Source: Pseudomonadota bacterium
GTDB lineage: Bacteria; Pseudomonadota; Alphaproteobacteria; Rhizobiales; Xanthobacteraceae
Assembly (NCBI GenBank): GCA_023387735.1
Contig: JAEWHP010000020.1
Coordinates: forward strand, 248,001-312,000
Direction of reading: 5' to 3'
DNA: 64,000 bases
Below are positions 9,057-17,575 of the stretch, piece after piece. Both the position numbers and the translations under genes were made by a program. Below the pieces are notes generated by a model. That model searched no databases, was not told the origin of the DNA, and saw only the letters and a program-made list of their open reading frames with translations. The first letter of the stretch is position 1; each line of letters starts with the position of its first letter.

Positions 9057-9575
9057 GTGTCCGGCCTCGAACGCTCGACGACCCCTCACCTTCGCGCCGG
9101 CGTTATCGCCGCGATGGCCACGCTGATCCTCGATCAGGCCTCGAAGCTTTGGCTGCTCTACGTGTTCGACATTGCCCATCGTGGCGTTGTCAGGGTCACG
9201 CCGTTCTTCGACCTGGTGCTGGCATGGAACGTCGGCATCAGTTTCGGCTGGTTCCAGACCGACAATCAGCTCGCCCAGGTGGTGCTGATCGGGATCAAGG
9301 CGATCGCCGTGATCGTGCTCGGGATCTGGATGGCGCGGTCGAGCACGCTGGTGGCGACCGTTGCGCTGGGCCTGATCATCGGTGGCGCGGTCGGTAACGG
9401 GATCGACCGCTTCCTCCATGGCGCGGTGGTCGATTTCGCGCTTTTCCACATCGATATCGGCGGAAAAACCTTCAATTGGTATGTGTTTAACCTTGCGGAT
9501 GTGGCCATTGTTGCCGGTGTGGCGGGCCTATTGTATGATTCCTTCCTGGGGGTACCCGCCGCAAAAGCGCCCTGA
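9057..9575 (+). CDS. lspA: Lipoprotein signal peptidase (signal peptidase II)
   Basis: 172 residues with four predicted membrane helices. It cleaves the signal peptide of diacylglyceryl-modified prolipoproteins in the inner membrane. Family motifs are present: WNVGISFGW, GNGIDRFLHG and FNLADVAI; the last two carry the catalytic aspartates. The GTG start at 9057 follows the ileS TAA with no gap, so translation is likely coupled and the ribosome binding site would lie inside the AAG-rich end of ileS. An ATG at 9114 is a possible later start, but it would remove the residues before the first helix. Confidence 0.92.
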   Translation: MSGLERSTTPHLRAGVIAAMATLILDQASKLWLLYVFDIAHRGVVRVTPFFDLVLAWNVGISFGWFQTDNQLAQVVLIGIKAIAVIVLGIWMARSSTLVATVALGLIIGGAVGNGIDRFLHGAVVDFALFHIDIGGKTFNWYVFNLADVAIVAGVAGLLYDSFLGVPAAKAP

Positions 9576-9678
9576 TCCCGGTCGATACGACCGAGGTAAT
9601 CCATGCCCGCAAAAGCGGGCTGGCGCCCCTCAAGCCGGCCCCCGCCTGTTGCGGAAATTGTGAATGGGGAACAGCGCA

Positions 9679-10386
9679 ATGCTAAAGACCGAAGCCCGCT
9701 TCTGGACGCTGCAGAATAGCTCGCTGAGCCGTGCGTTGCGGCTCGCCGCTGTTGCCTTCGGCGTCGGCCTCGTGATGGCATCCGGTCCCGTGCGCGCCGA
9801 CGACGAGGACGAGGACGACAAGACCTTCGAGGAAAAGATCATCGAAGGCATCATGCGCGGCATCGGCGGCACCAACATGGAAAACCGGGGCATCGAGTAT
9901 CGCGAGCGCTCGCCGCTGGTGGTGCCGCCCAAGCTGGACCTGCCGCCCCCGACCGCCGCTGCGGCCGAGGCGAAAGCGCCGAACTGGCCGAAGGATCCCG
10001 ACGAGCAGCGCCGCAAGGCGGCAGCCACAGCCCGCAAGAAAGACAGCAAGGACCCCGTCGAAGCTGCCCGTGTCCTGACACCGGCAGAACTCGCGAAGGG
10101 CAAGACATCGGGTACCTCGCGGGCCAGCAACGACCCGGTAGCGCCGGGCGTCAGCAACAGCCCGATCCTGAGCCCGTCGCAGCTCGGCTATTCCGGCGGC
10201 CTGATGGGAATGTTCGGCGGCAACAAGACCGAGACCGCCACCTTCAAGGGCGAACCAACGCGTGATTCGCTGACGCAGCCACCGGCCGGCTACCAGACAC
10301 CGTCGTCGAACTATGCCTACGGCACCGGGCCGAAGGAGTCCCTGAACAAGGAATACAATCCGGCCAAAGGCAAGTATGGCGAATAG
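9679..10386 (+). CDS. Conserved periplasmic protein of unknown function
   Basis: 235 residues from the ATG at 9679, chosen because GGGGA lies 8 nt before it; an ATG 15 bp earlier is also in frame. A signal peptide (about residues 5-40, ending near GPVRA) precedes a strongly acidic segment DDEDEDDKTFEEK. The rest is rich in Pro, Ala, Lys and Gly and probably extended, ending in a Tyr/Asn/Gly-rich tail (YQTPSSNYAYGTG). I recognise no domain. It lies between lspA and the M16 peptidase pair in the same direction. Confidence 0.75.
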   Translation: MLKTEARFWTLQNSSLSRALRLAAVAFGVGLVMASGPVRADDEDEDDKTFEEKIIEGIMRGIGGTNMENRGIEYRERSPLVVPPKLDLPPPTAAAAEAKAPNWPKDPDEQRRKAAATARKKDSKDPVEAARVLTPAELAKGKTSGTSRASNDPVAPGVSNSPILSPSQLGYSGGLMGMFGGNKTETATFKGEPTRDSLTQPPAGYQTPSSNYAYGTGPKESLNKEYNPAKGKYGE

Positions 10387-10546
10387 TTAAGCTTATCTCG
10401 CGCCTTCGTGACGATTGCCCATGCCTGCGCGGTGTACGATGCCGCGGCTTTATCCCGAACCGATCGTTCGGGCTGTTTCCAGCATTTGCGCGAATTCCTG
10501 TTGCAAGAGCGCTAACCACTTTTGCGGCAGACGCGCCAGATAGGTC

Positions 10547-11938
10547 ATGATGTCATCGCACCGCTTTGCCGCCTCGCTCGCTGCAGCTTTCATCTCGATA
10601 TCTGCTTTCTCTGCCAGTAGCGCGCTCGCCCAGACCACGGTCACGTCGGAACGTCCCGCCAGCTTCACCCTCGGCAACGGCCTGCAAGTGGTGGTGATCC
10701 CGGATCGCCGCACACCCGTCGTGACGCAGATGATCTGGTACAAGGTCGGCTCCGCCGACGAGACGCCAGGCAAATCCGGGCTGGCGCACTTCCTCGAACA
10801 CCTGATGTTCAAGGGGACGGCCAAACATCCCGCCGGTGAATTCTCGCAGACGGTGTTGCGGATCGGCGGCAACGAGAACGCCTTCACGTCCGTCGACTAC
10901 ACCGGCTACTTCCAGCGCGTGCCGCGCGAGCAACTGGCGTCCATGATGGAGTTCGAGGCCGACCGCATGACCGGCCTCATCCTCAAGGACGAGAACGTGC
11001 TGCCCGAGCGCGACGTCGTGCTCGAGGAGTTCAACATGCGGGTCGCCAACAATCCTGAAGCGCGGCTGACCGAACAGATGATGGCGGCGCTGTACCTCAA
11101 CCATCCCTACGGCCGGCCGGTGATCGGGTGGCGCCAGGAAATCGAGAAGCTCGACCGCGAGGACGCGCTGGCGTTCTACAAGCGATTCTATGCGCCGAAC
11201 AACGCGATACTGGTGATCGCCGGCGATGTCGATGCCAATGAGGTCCGCCCGATGGTGGAGAAGGCCTATGGCGGCATCCCGGCTCAACCGGCCATTGCCG
11301 CGCAGCGCATCCGTCCGCAGGAGCCGGAGCCCGCAGGACCGCGCACGGTGACGCTGTCCGATCCGCGGGTCGAGCAGACCAGGCTGCGGCGCCAATACCT
11401 CGTTCCGTCCTCGACGACCGCTGCAGCCGGCGAAGGTCCGGCGCTCGACGTGCTCGCGCAGTTGATGGGCGGCGGCTCCAACTCCTACCTCTATCGCGCA
11501 CTGGTCGTCGATCGCCCGCTCGCCACCAGCGCCGGTGCCGGATACCAGGGCACCTCGCTCGATCCGTCGCAGTTCTCGATCGCTATTTCGCCGAAGCCCG
11601 GCGTGGAGTTTGCGCAGGTCGAACAGGTGATCGACGAAGTGATTTCAGACATCGTCAAGAACCCCGCCCGCGCCGAGGACCTCGAACGGGTCAAGACCCA
11701 GCTGATAGCCGAGGCGATCTACGCCCAGGACAACCAGACCACGCTGGCGCGCTGGTATGGCGGTGCGCTGACGACGGGACGAAGCATCGACGATATCAGG
11801 AGCTGGCCGGACCGCATTCGCGCCGTGACCGCCGAACAGGTCCGCGACGTCGCACAGAAATGGCTCGACAAGAAACGCTCCGTGACCGGTTATCTGATCA
11901 AGGATTCCGCTCCGAAACGCGAGGAGAAGCGCTCGTGA
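10547..11938 (+). CDS. M16 family zinc peptidase, catalytic subunit
   Basis: 463 residues with a signal peptide (to about SSALAQ), so periplasmic. The inverted zinc motif HFLEHLMFKGT (HxxEH) is complete, and the downstream metal-binding Glu is in RDVVLEEFNMR. This is a pitrilysin/MPP-beta-like protease. It overlaps the next gene, a second M16 protein without the zinc motif. Known bacterial M16B pairs work as heterodimers of one zinc-bearing and one substrate-binding subunit, and the order here fits that. The physiological substrate is unknown. Confidence 0.9.
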   Translation: MMSSHRFAASLAAAFISISAFSASSALAQTTVTSERPASFTLGNGLQVVVIPDRRTPVVTQMIWYKVGSADETPGKSGLAHFLEHLMFKGTAKHPAGEFSQTVLRIGGNENAFTSVDYTGYFQRVPREQLASMMEFEADRMTGLILKDENVLPERDVVLEEFNMRVANNPEARLTEQMMAALYLNHPYGRPVIGWRQEIEKLDREDALAFYKRFYAPNNAILVIAGDVDANEVRPMVEKAYGGIPAQPAIAAQRIRPQEPEPAGPRTVTLSDPRVEQTRLRRQYLVPSSTTAAAGEGPALDVLAQLMGGGSNSYLYRALVVDRPLATSAGAGYQGTSLDPSQFSIAISPKPGVEFAQVEQVIDEVISDIVKNPARAEDLERVKTQLIAEAIYAQDNQTTLARWYGGALTTGRSIDDIRSWPDRIRAVTAEQVRDVAQKWLDKKRSVTGYLIKDSAPKREEKRS

Positions 11939-13305
11939 ACCATTTTCGGACCGGCGCGCAGCGCCTCGCATTCGGCCTGATCGCAGGCGCAGCGCTGCTG
12001 TTTGTGGTGGCCACGCCATCGCTGGCGGCAACAAAGATTCAGCGCCTGGTATCGCCGGGCGGAATCGAGGCCTGGTTCGTGCAGGATGCCACTGTGCCCC
12101 TGATCGCGATGGAGTACGCCTTCGGCGGCGGCGCCGCGCAGGATCCGGCCGGCAAGCCCGGCGTCGGCAACATGGTCGCCAGCCTGCTCGACGAGGGCTC
12201 GGGCGATCTCGATTCGAAGACCTTCCACGAACGCCTCGAGCGCCGCGCCATCGAGCTGAGCTTTACCGCGAACCGGGATACTTTCCGCGGTTCGCTGCGC
12301 ATGCTCAAGGACAACAAGGACGAGGCCTTCGACCTGCTGCATCTGGCGCTGACCTCGCCGCGCTTCGATGCAACCGATGTCGAACGCATTCGCGCGCAGG
12401 TCATCTCCAGTCTGCGCCGCGAGACCACCAATCCGACATCGCTGGCGAGCCGCAAATTCCTCGAAGTCGCTTTCGGCGACCATCCCTACAGCAGGCAGGC
12501 CAACGGCACGCTGGAGAGCGTGCCGAAGATCGACGTTGCCGACCTGAAGGACTACGTCCGCCGGGTGATCGCAAAGGACACGCTGCGGATCGCCGTGGTC
12601 GGCGATGTCGACCCCGACACGCTTGGAAAGTTGCTGGACAAGACGTTTGGCGGATTGCAGGCCAAGGCCAGCCTGACACCTGTCGCCGATGTCGAGGCCG
12701 CCAAGCCGCCGCAGCGCGCCTTCATCCCGCTCGACGTGCCACAGACGGTGGTGACGTTCGGTGGACCCGGCGTTCGCCGCGACGATCCGAAATTCATGGC
12801 CGCCTATGTGGTGAACCACATCATCGGCGGCGGCAGCTTCTCCTCCCGGCTCTACAAGGAAGTTCGCGAGAAGCGCGGCCTTGCCTACTCGATCTATCAG
12901 TCGCTGCTCTGGATGGATCGCTCCGCGATATTCATCGGCAACACCGGCACCCGCGCCGACCGCGCCGGCGAAACCGTGGATGCGATCGAAAAGGAAATCC
13001 GCCGCATGGCCGAGGAAGGCCCGACCCAGAAGGAACTGGACGAGGCCAAGTCCTATCTGAAGGGCTCGCAGATGCTGGCGCTCGATACCTCCTCGAAGCT
13101 CGCGCAGGCGCTGCTGCAATACCAGCTCGACAAGCTGCCGATCGACTACATCGAGAAGCGCAACGCCCTCGTCGACGCCGTCACGCTGGACGACGCCGAA
13201 CAGGCAGCGAAGAAGCTCTGGGGCCAGGGCCTGCTGACCGTGATCGTCGGCCGCGCCCCGCAGGCCGCCGCTCAGCCCGCCGTGGCGCCGCCGAAGGCGA
13301 ACTGA
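11935..13305 (+). CDS. M16 family peptidase-like protein, non-catalytic subunit
   Basis: 456 residues from a GTG at 11935 that overlaps the TGA of the upstream peptidase by 3 bp; a signal peptide ends near PSLAA. The position of HxxEH reads GVGNMVASLLDEG, so the zinc site is absent. The C-terminal half retains RLYKEVREKRGLAYSIY, the Arg/Tyr region that binds substrate backbone in partner subunits. Together with the preceding gene it probably forms a heterodimeric periplasmic protease. A longer open frame begins at 11860 inside the upstream gene but lacks a signal peptide at its start. Confidence 0.88.
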   Translation: MNHFRTGAQRLAFGLIAGAALLFVVATPSLAATKIQRLVSPGGIEAWFVQDATVPLIAMEYAFGGGAAQDPAGKPGVGNMVASLLDEGSGDLDSKTFHERLERRAIELSFTANRDTFRGSLRMLKDNKDEAFDLLHLALTSPRFDATDVERIRAQVISSLRRETTNPTSLASRKFLEVAFGDHPYSRQANGTLESVPKIDVADLKDYVRRVIAKDTLRIAVVGDVDPDTLGKLLDKTFGGLQAKASLTPVADVEAAKPPQRAFIPLDVPQTVVTFGGPGVRRDDPKFMAAYVVNHIIGGGSFSSRLYKEVREKRGLAYSIYQSLLWMDRSAIFIGNTGTRADRAGETVDAIEKEIRRMAEEGPTQKELDEAKSYLKGSQMLALDTSSKLAQALLQYQLDKLPIDYIEKRNALVDAVTLDDAEQAAKKLWGQGLLTVIVGRAPQAAAQPAVAPPKAN

Positions 13306-13321
13306 GCCCTCCCAATTCTCC

Positions 13322-13404
13322 GTCATGGCCGGGCTTGTCCCGGCCATCCACGTTTTCTATACGCTGAAGTCGTGGATGCCCGGGACAAGCCCGGGCATGA
13401 CGAC
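13322..13404. repeat. Palindromic intergenic repeat before arfB
   Basis: Arms 13322-13352 and 13371-13404 are near-perfect reverse complements built on GGCCGGGCTTGTCCCGGCC and its partner. The element follows the M16 stop by 16 bp and ends 12 bp before the arfB ATG. Its right arm is open in the arfB frame, so automatic callers could extend ArfB by 15 artificial residues. Confidence 0.85.
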
Positions 13405-13416
13405 TTTGGTGCCGCC

Positions 13417-13836
13417 ATGCTGCGGGTTGCCCGCGACCTCACGATCGACGAAGACGATATCGACATTGCCTTCGTTCGCGCCTCCGGGCCCGGCGGGCAG
13501 AACGTCAACAAGCTCGCAACCGCCGCGCAGCTGCGCTTCGATACGCGCAAGATCACGCTGCCGGAGGACGCGGCGCTGCGGCTGAACCGGATCGCCGGCC
13601 AGCGCATGACCAAGGAAGGCGTGATCGTGATCCACGCCCAGCGATTCCGTACCCAGGAACGCAACCGCGCCGATGCCATCGACCGACTGCTCGAAATGCT
13701 GCGCGAGGCCATGGTGCGGCCGGTGCCGCGGCGGGCGACCACGCCCACCTTCGGATCGAAGCAGCGGCGCCTCGAAGGCAAGAAGCGCCGCAGCGACGTC
13801 AAGGCAAAACGCAACACCGCACGCTTCGACGATTGA
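13417..13836 (+). CDS. arfB: Alternative ribosome-rescue factor ArfB (peptidyl-tRNA hydrolase)
   Basis: 139 residues. It carries the GGQ motif of class I release factors in SGPGGQNVNKLATAAQLR and a basic, disordered C-terminal tail (QRRLEGKKRRSDVKAKR) that in ArfB enters the empty mRNA channel of stalled ribosomes. It would hydrolyse peptidyl-tRNA on non-stop complexes. The ATG at 13417 is chosen over the in-frame ATG at 13372 because the extra 15 residues are encoded by the palindromic repeat. Confidence 0.9.
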   Translation: MLRVARDLTIDEDDIDIAFVRASGPGGQNVNKLATAAQLRFDTRKITLPEDAALRLNRIAGQRMTKEGVIVIHAQRFRTQERNRADAIDRLLEMLREAMVRPVPRRATTPTFGSKQRRLEGKKRRSDVKAKRNTARFDD

Positions 13837-13856
13837 GCTAACATCCGGAAACGAAG

Positions 13857-13884
13857 AGCTCCGGCCGTCACCACGGCCGGAGCT
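13857..13884. terminator. Bidirectional hairpin between arfB and the convergent small gene
   Basis: AGCTCCGGCCGT and ACGGCCGGAGCT form a 12-bp perfect stem with a 4-nt loop, followed by TTCT. It lies 20 bp after arfB and 33 bp after the end of the minus-strand gene. Confidence 0.75.
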
Positions 13885-13917
13885 TCTGTCTGGTGGGCAA
13901 CTCCTCCGAGTGGAGCG

Positions 13918-14187
13918 TTACCGGCCCGTTGCTGGAGCCATCGCCCCACCACTTGTAACCTTTCCGCTGCCGGTACCCACGGTGCCCTTCGCGCCGGTCT
14001 TCGCAGCGCCCGTCTTGTGGCCGGCAGTACCGGCGTCCTCGTCGACCGCTGCCCCGCCTTGCATCTGGGTCTTGCCCGGCACGCTGCCACGGACCTTGGC
14101 GTCGGACGAGGCGCCTTGCGCCAGAACAGGACCGGCAAGCAGCGCCGAGATTGCGACAGCGATCGCCGAGGTTTTCACTAGCTTCAT
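13918..14187 (-). CDS. Small secreted protein of unknown function
   Basis: 89 residues with a clear signal peptide (MKLVKTSAIAVAISALLAG, cleavage near VLAQ). The mature part is about 65 residues, rich in Gly, Ala, Lys and Thr with repeated TGAAKTGAKGT-like steps and no cysteine, so probably unstructured and periplasmic. GGAGA lies just before the ATG at 14187. The alternative frame starting at 14191 lacks these properties. A long inverted repeat lies in the upstream DNA. Confidence 0.65.
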   Translation of the reverse strand: MKLVKTSAIAVAISALLAGPVLAQGASSDAKVRGSVPGKTQMQGGAAVDEDAGTAGHKTGAAKTGAKGTVGTGSGKVTSGGAMAPATGR

Positions 14188-14525
14188 CCATGTCTCCAGG
14201 TTTGGGCGACGACGAGCGGTTCGGCCTGCTTTACGCGCCGTTCGCACCGAACCGCTCGTCGCCGGGTCACGCGTGGGGCGAACGGCGCAGGCGCCATGCA
14301 ACCCCCGCGCTGTGGTGATCGTGCAGGGATTTCGGGGTCATTTTGCGAATCCTTGGCCACGGACCGACCGCATATGCGGCGGCTGGAACTCACGCGCGGC
14401 GATCGGAAGATTGGAGCGCAGCAAAAGCACTGCCGCTTTTGTTCTTTGGTGAAACAGCCCGCTACTACCACCGCCAATTTTTCGCGACCTACAGTCTGTG
14501 CACGCCGATGGTGGAGCACATGGCA
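14188..14525. other. Intergenic region with a 14-bp perfect inverted repeat
   Basis: This is the divergent region between the small secreted protein and the cytochrome c gene. GACGAGCGGTTCGG (14211-14224) and CCGAACCGCTCGTC (14247-14260) are perfect reverse complements around a 22-bp centre. I see no RNA gene. Long open frames crossing the region are not coding-like. Confidence 0.6.
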
Positions 14526-14921
14526 ATGCTGCGCACGACACGGGCAATCGGTCTGGGATGTTGCGCCGCACTGCTTGTCGTAACAGTTGCCCGCGCACAG
14601 ATGGCGCTGCCCGCCGCCAAGCCGCCGGATGGAACGACGCTGTTCAAGCAGCAATGCGCAACCTGCCACACCACCAACCTGTCTGACCCGGTGCGCCAGG
14701 GACCGTCGCTGTTCAAGATCGTCGGCAGGCAGGCGGGCAAGGTGGACGGTTTTCGCTACTCCGCCGGCTTCGCCCAGGCCAGCTTCGTCTGGGACGACGC
14801 CAGGCTCGACGCCTATCTCGCCAATCCGCAGGCGACGATCCCGGGCTCCAACATGGCCTACCGCCAGCCCAAGGCGGAAACCCGCGCCGCCATCATCGCT
14901 TACCTGAAGGAGCTGAACTGA
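14526..14921 (+). CDS. Class I c-type cytochrome, secreted
   Basis: 131 residues with a signal peptide (MLRTTRAIGLGCCAALLVVT, cleavage near ARAQ), one haem-binding site CATCH and a distal Met in GSNMAY. It is a periplasmic monohaem electron carrier. GGAG at 14513-14516 is 9 nt before the ATG at 14526; in-frame ATGs at 14508 and 14520 are alternatives. Its stop abuts the next ATG, so it is the first gene of a probable operon with a glyoxalase-like protein and a GMC dehydrogenase, for which it may be the electron acceptor. Confidence 0.85.
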   Translation: MLRTTRAIGLGCCAALLVVTVARAQMALPAAKPPDGTTLFKQQCATCHTTNLSDPVRQGPSLFKIVGRQAGKVDGFRYSAGFAQASFVWDDARLDAYLANPQATIPGSNMAYRQPKAETRAAIIAYLKELN

Positions 14922-15317
14922 ATGGCAAAGCCTGTTCATTCGATGATCCGCGTGTTCGACGAGGCGAAGTCGCTGGACTTCTATGCACGCGCCTTCGGGC
15001 TCGAGGTCGCCGATCATCTCAAGTTTGCGGATTTCGCGCTGATCTACCTGCGTCATCCCTCCTCGCCGTTCGAGGTCGAACTGACCGTCAATTTCGATCG
15101 CAAGGAGCCCTATGCGCTCGGCGACGGCTACGGCCATCTTGCCGTCGTCGTCGATGATCTCGACGCCGAACACGCACGGTTCGAGAGCGAACGCCTGTCA
15201 CCCGGCCCGCTGCGCGACTTCAAGCACGACGGCAGGACGCTGGCGCGCTTCTTCTTCGTCGCCGATCCGGACGGCTACAAAATCGAGGTAATCCAGCGCG
15301 GTGGGCGCTTCGGTTAA
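14922..15317 (+). CDS. VOC-family protein, glyoxalase I type
   Basis: 131 residues, one vicinal-oxygen-chelate domain of two beta-alpha-beta-beta-beta units. The metal ligands of glyoxalase I are in place: His in KPVHSMIRV, Glu in FEVELTVN, His in YGHLAVVVDD and Glu in YKIEVIQRG. It would convert the methylglyoxal-glutathione hemithioacetal to S-lactoylglutathione. The ATG follows the cytochrome c stop directly. Another VOC activity is possible, but the residue set favours lactoylglutathione lyase. Confidence 0.82.
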   Translation: MAKPVHSMIRVFDEAKSLDFYARAFGLEVADHLKFADFALIYLRHPSSPFEVELTVNFDRKEPYALGDGYGHLAVVVDDLDAEHARFESERLSPGPLRDFKHDGRTLARFFFVADPDGYKIEVIQRGGRFG

Positions 15318-15350
15318 TCGCAATCAACAAGCATTCCAGGGAGGACGCCA

Positions 15351-15899
15351 ATGAGAGAAGTCGATCGTCGAAGCAAATATGACCGCCGCGTTTTTCTGAA
15401 GGGCGCGGCCACCGCGGTGCCGGCTGTCGCGATCGCGAGCAGCGCGGGCGTTGGCGTCAGCGACGCCTGGGCCAACGACGCCACCGCGCTGACGCCGGCG
15501 ACGCTGAAGACGCTGGTCAAGGTCGCCCGCGATATCTATCCGCACGACTTCCTGGGCGACAGCTACTACATCACCGCGGTCAAGCCGTGGGACGGCAAGG
15601 CGGCGAAGGATCCGGCGACCAAGTCGCTGATCTCGGACGGCGTCGCCCAGCTCGACAAGGCGGCGAACGACCGTCACAAGGTGCCCTACGCCCAGGTGCC
15701 CTGGGAAACCGAACGCGTCGTGCTGCTGCAGCAGATCGAGCAGACGCCGTTCTTCCAGAAGGTCCGCGGCGACCTCGTCGTCTCCCTCTATAACCAGAAG
15801 GAGCTCTGGCCCAAGTTCGGCTATGAGGGTTCCTCCGCCGAATACGGCGGCTACATCACGCGCGGCTTCGCCGACATCGACTGGCTCCCGAAGGCTTGA
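15351..15899 (+). CDS. Gluconate 2-dehydrogenase subunit 3-like protein, Tat-exported
   Basis: 182 residues. A twin-arginine signal (YDRRVFLKGAATAVP, cleavage near AWA) sends it to the periplasm folded, as expected for a partner of an FAD enzyme that lacks its own signal. The mature part resembles the small subunit of gluconate/sorbitol-type dehydrogenases. The GMC subunit follows 38 bp downstream. AGGGAGGA precedes the start. No function other than assembly and export of the large subunit is evident. Confidence 0.8.
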   Translation: MREVDRRSKYDRRVFLKGAATAVPAVAIASSAGVGVSDAWANDATALTPATLKTLVKVARDIYPHDFLGDSYYITAVKPWDGKAAKDPATKSLISDGVAQLDKAANDRHKVPYAQVPWETERVVLLQQIEQTPFFQKVRGDLVVSLYNQKELWPKFGYEGSSAEYGGYITRGFADIDWLPKA

Positions 15900-15937
15900 A
15901 GCGCCGCGGGCAACGAACGGTCAGGGAGGAATTCAAC

Positions 15938-17506
15938 ATGGCAAAATTCGATCTGAATGACAGCGGCGTGGTCGTGATCGTCGGCTCGGGCGCCGGCGGC
16001 GGAACGCTCGGCAACGAGCTGGCGCAGAAGGGCGTCAAGGTCGTGATCCTCGAAGCCGGATCGCGCATCGAGCTGCAGGACTTCGTCAACGACGAATGGG
16101 AGAGCTTTTCCCAGCTCGCCTGGTCCGACATGCGCACCACATCGGGAAGCTGGCGCGTGGCGAAGGATTTTCCAAACCTGCCGGCGTGGATCGTGAAGGC
16201 GGTCGGCGGCTCGACCACGCACTGGGCCGGCGCCTCGTTGCGCTTCGACGAGCACGAGTTCAAGGTCAAGAGCACCTATGGCGGGATCGCCGGCGCCAAC
16301 CTGCTGGACTGGCCTATCACGCTCGCCGAACTGGAGCCGTGGTACGCCAGGGCGGAGGACAAGATGGGCGTCACCCGCACCAACGGCATCGCGGGCCTGC
16401 CGGGCAACAACAATTTCAAGGTAATGGAGGCCGGTGCGAAAAAGCTCGGCTACAAGACCGTGCACACCGGCAACATGGCGATCAACAGCGCGCCACGCGA
16501 CGGGCGCGGCGCCTGCCAGCAGATCGGCTTCTGCTTCCAGGGTTGCAAGTCCGGCGCCAAATGGTCGACGCTCTACACCGAGATCCCCTCAGGCGAAGCC
16601 ACCGGCAATCTCGAGGTACGCCCCAACAGCATGGTGATCAAGATCGAGCACGACGCGTCCGGCAAGGTGACCGGCGTGGTCTATGCCGACGAGAGCGGCG
16701 CGATGCAGCGCCAGAAGGCGCGCGTGGTGGCGGTCGCCGGAAACTCGATCGAGAGCCCGCGGCTGTTGCTCAACAGCGCCTCGAACATGTTCCCGAACGG
16801 TCTCGCCAACTCGTCCGGACAGGTCGGCCGCAACTACATGCGGCACATGACCGGCAGCGTCTACGCAGCGTTCGAAAAATCCGTGCACATGTATCGCGGC
16901 ACCACCATGGCCGGCATCATCCGCGACGAGGCGAAGAACGACCCCAAGCGCGGTTTCGTCGGCGGCTACGAGATGGAGACGCTGTCGATCGGCGTGCCGT
17001 TCATGGCCGCGTTCCTCAATCCCGGCGCGTGGGGACGCTCCTTCACGTCGGCGATGGAATCCTATCCGCGGATGGCCGGCATGTGGCTGGTCGGCGAGGA
17101 CATGCCGCAGGAAACCAACCGCATCACGCTCGACGCGAAGGCCAGGGACAAGTTCGGCATGCCGGTGGCGAGCGTGCATTTCGACGACCATCCGAACGAC
17201 ATCGCGATGCGCAACCACGCCTACAAGCAGGGCGCGGCCGTGTACGAGGCCGTCGGCGCCACCGTGACCTACCCGACGCCGCCCTACCCGAGCACGCATA
17301 ATCTCGGCACCAACAGGATGAGCGACAAGCCTGCGGATGGCGTGGTGAACAAGTTCGGGCAGGCCCACGACGTCAAGAACCTGTTCGTCTCCGACGGCAG
17401 CCAGTTCACCAGCGGTGCCGCCTGCAATCCAACGCTGACGATCGTTGCCCTTGCGATCCGGCAGGCGGACCACATCGCCGGCGCGATGCAGCGCAAGGAG
17501 ATCTAG
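15938..17506 (+). CDS. GMC-family FAD-dependent dehydrogenase, large subunit
   Basis: 522 residues. The N-terminal dinucleotide fold has GSGAGGGTLGNEL, followed by the flavin-site segment VGGSTTHWAGASLRF. The C-terminal catalytic region has STHNLGTNRM (His) and GAACNPTLTIVALAIRQ (Asn). It has no signal peptide and probably crosses the membrane with the Tat-exported small subunit. It would oxidise a sugar, sugar acid or alcohol in the periplasm and pass electrons to a c-type cytochrome. The ATG at 15938 is preceded by AGGGAGGAATT; a longer frame from 15896 overlaps the upstream gene and lacks support. The substrate is not readable. Confidence 0.88.
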   Translation: MAKFDLNDSGVVVIVGSGAGGGTLGNELAQKGVKVVILEAGSRIELQDFVNDEWESFSQLAWSDMRTTSGSWRVAKDFPNLPAWIVKAVGGSTTHWAGASLRFDEHEFKVKSTYGGIAGANLLDWPITLAELEPWYARAEDKMGVTRTNGIAGLPGNNNFKVMEAGAKKLGYKTVHTGNMAINSAPRDGRGACQQIGFCFQGCKSGAKWSTLYTEIPSGEATGNLEVRPNSMVIKIEHDASGKVTGVVYADESGAMQRQKARVVAVAGNSIESPRLLLNSASNMFPNGLANSSGQVGRNYMRHMTGSVYAAFEKSVHMYRGTTMAGIIRDEAKNDPKRGFVGGYEMETLSIGVPFMAAFLNPGAWGRSFTSAMESYPRMAGMWLVGEDMPQETNRITLDAKARDKFGMPVASVHFDDHPNDIAMRNHAYKQGAAVYEAVGATVTYPTPPYPSTHNLGTNRMSDKPADGVVNKFGQAHDVKNLFVSDGSQFTSGAACNPTLTIVALAIRQADHIAGAMQRKEI

Positions 17507-17520
17507 TTCTGACAAAACGG

Positions 17521-17553
17521 AAGCGGCTCGGTCCGGAATGGATCGAGCCGCTT
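17521..17553. terminator. Hairpin terminator after the GMC gene
   Basis: AAGCGGCTCG pairs with CGAGCCGCTT (10 bp) around a 13-nt loop, followed by CTGCTTG. It separates the GMC gene (+) from the convergent RHH gene (-). The T tract is weak. Confidence 0.6.
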
Positions 17554-17575
17554 CTGCTTGTCGATCGGAGAGAAC

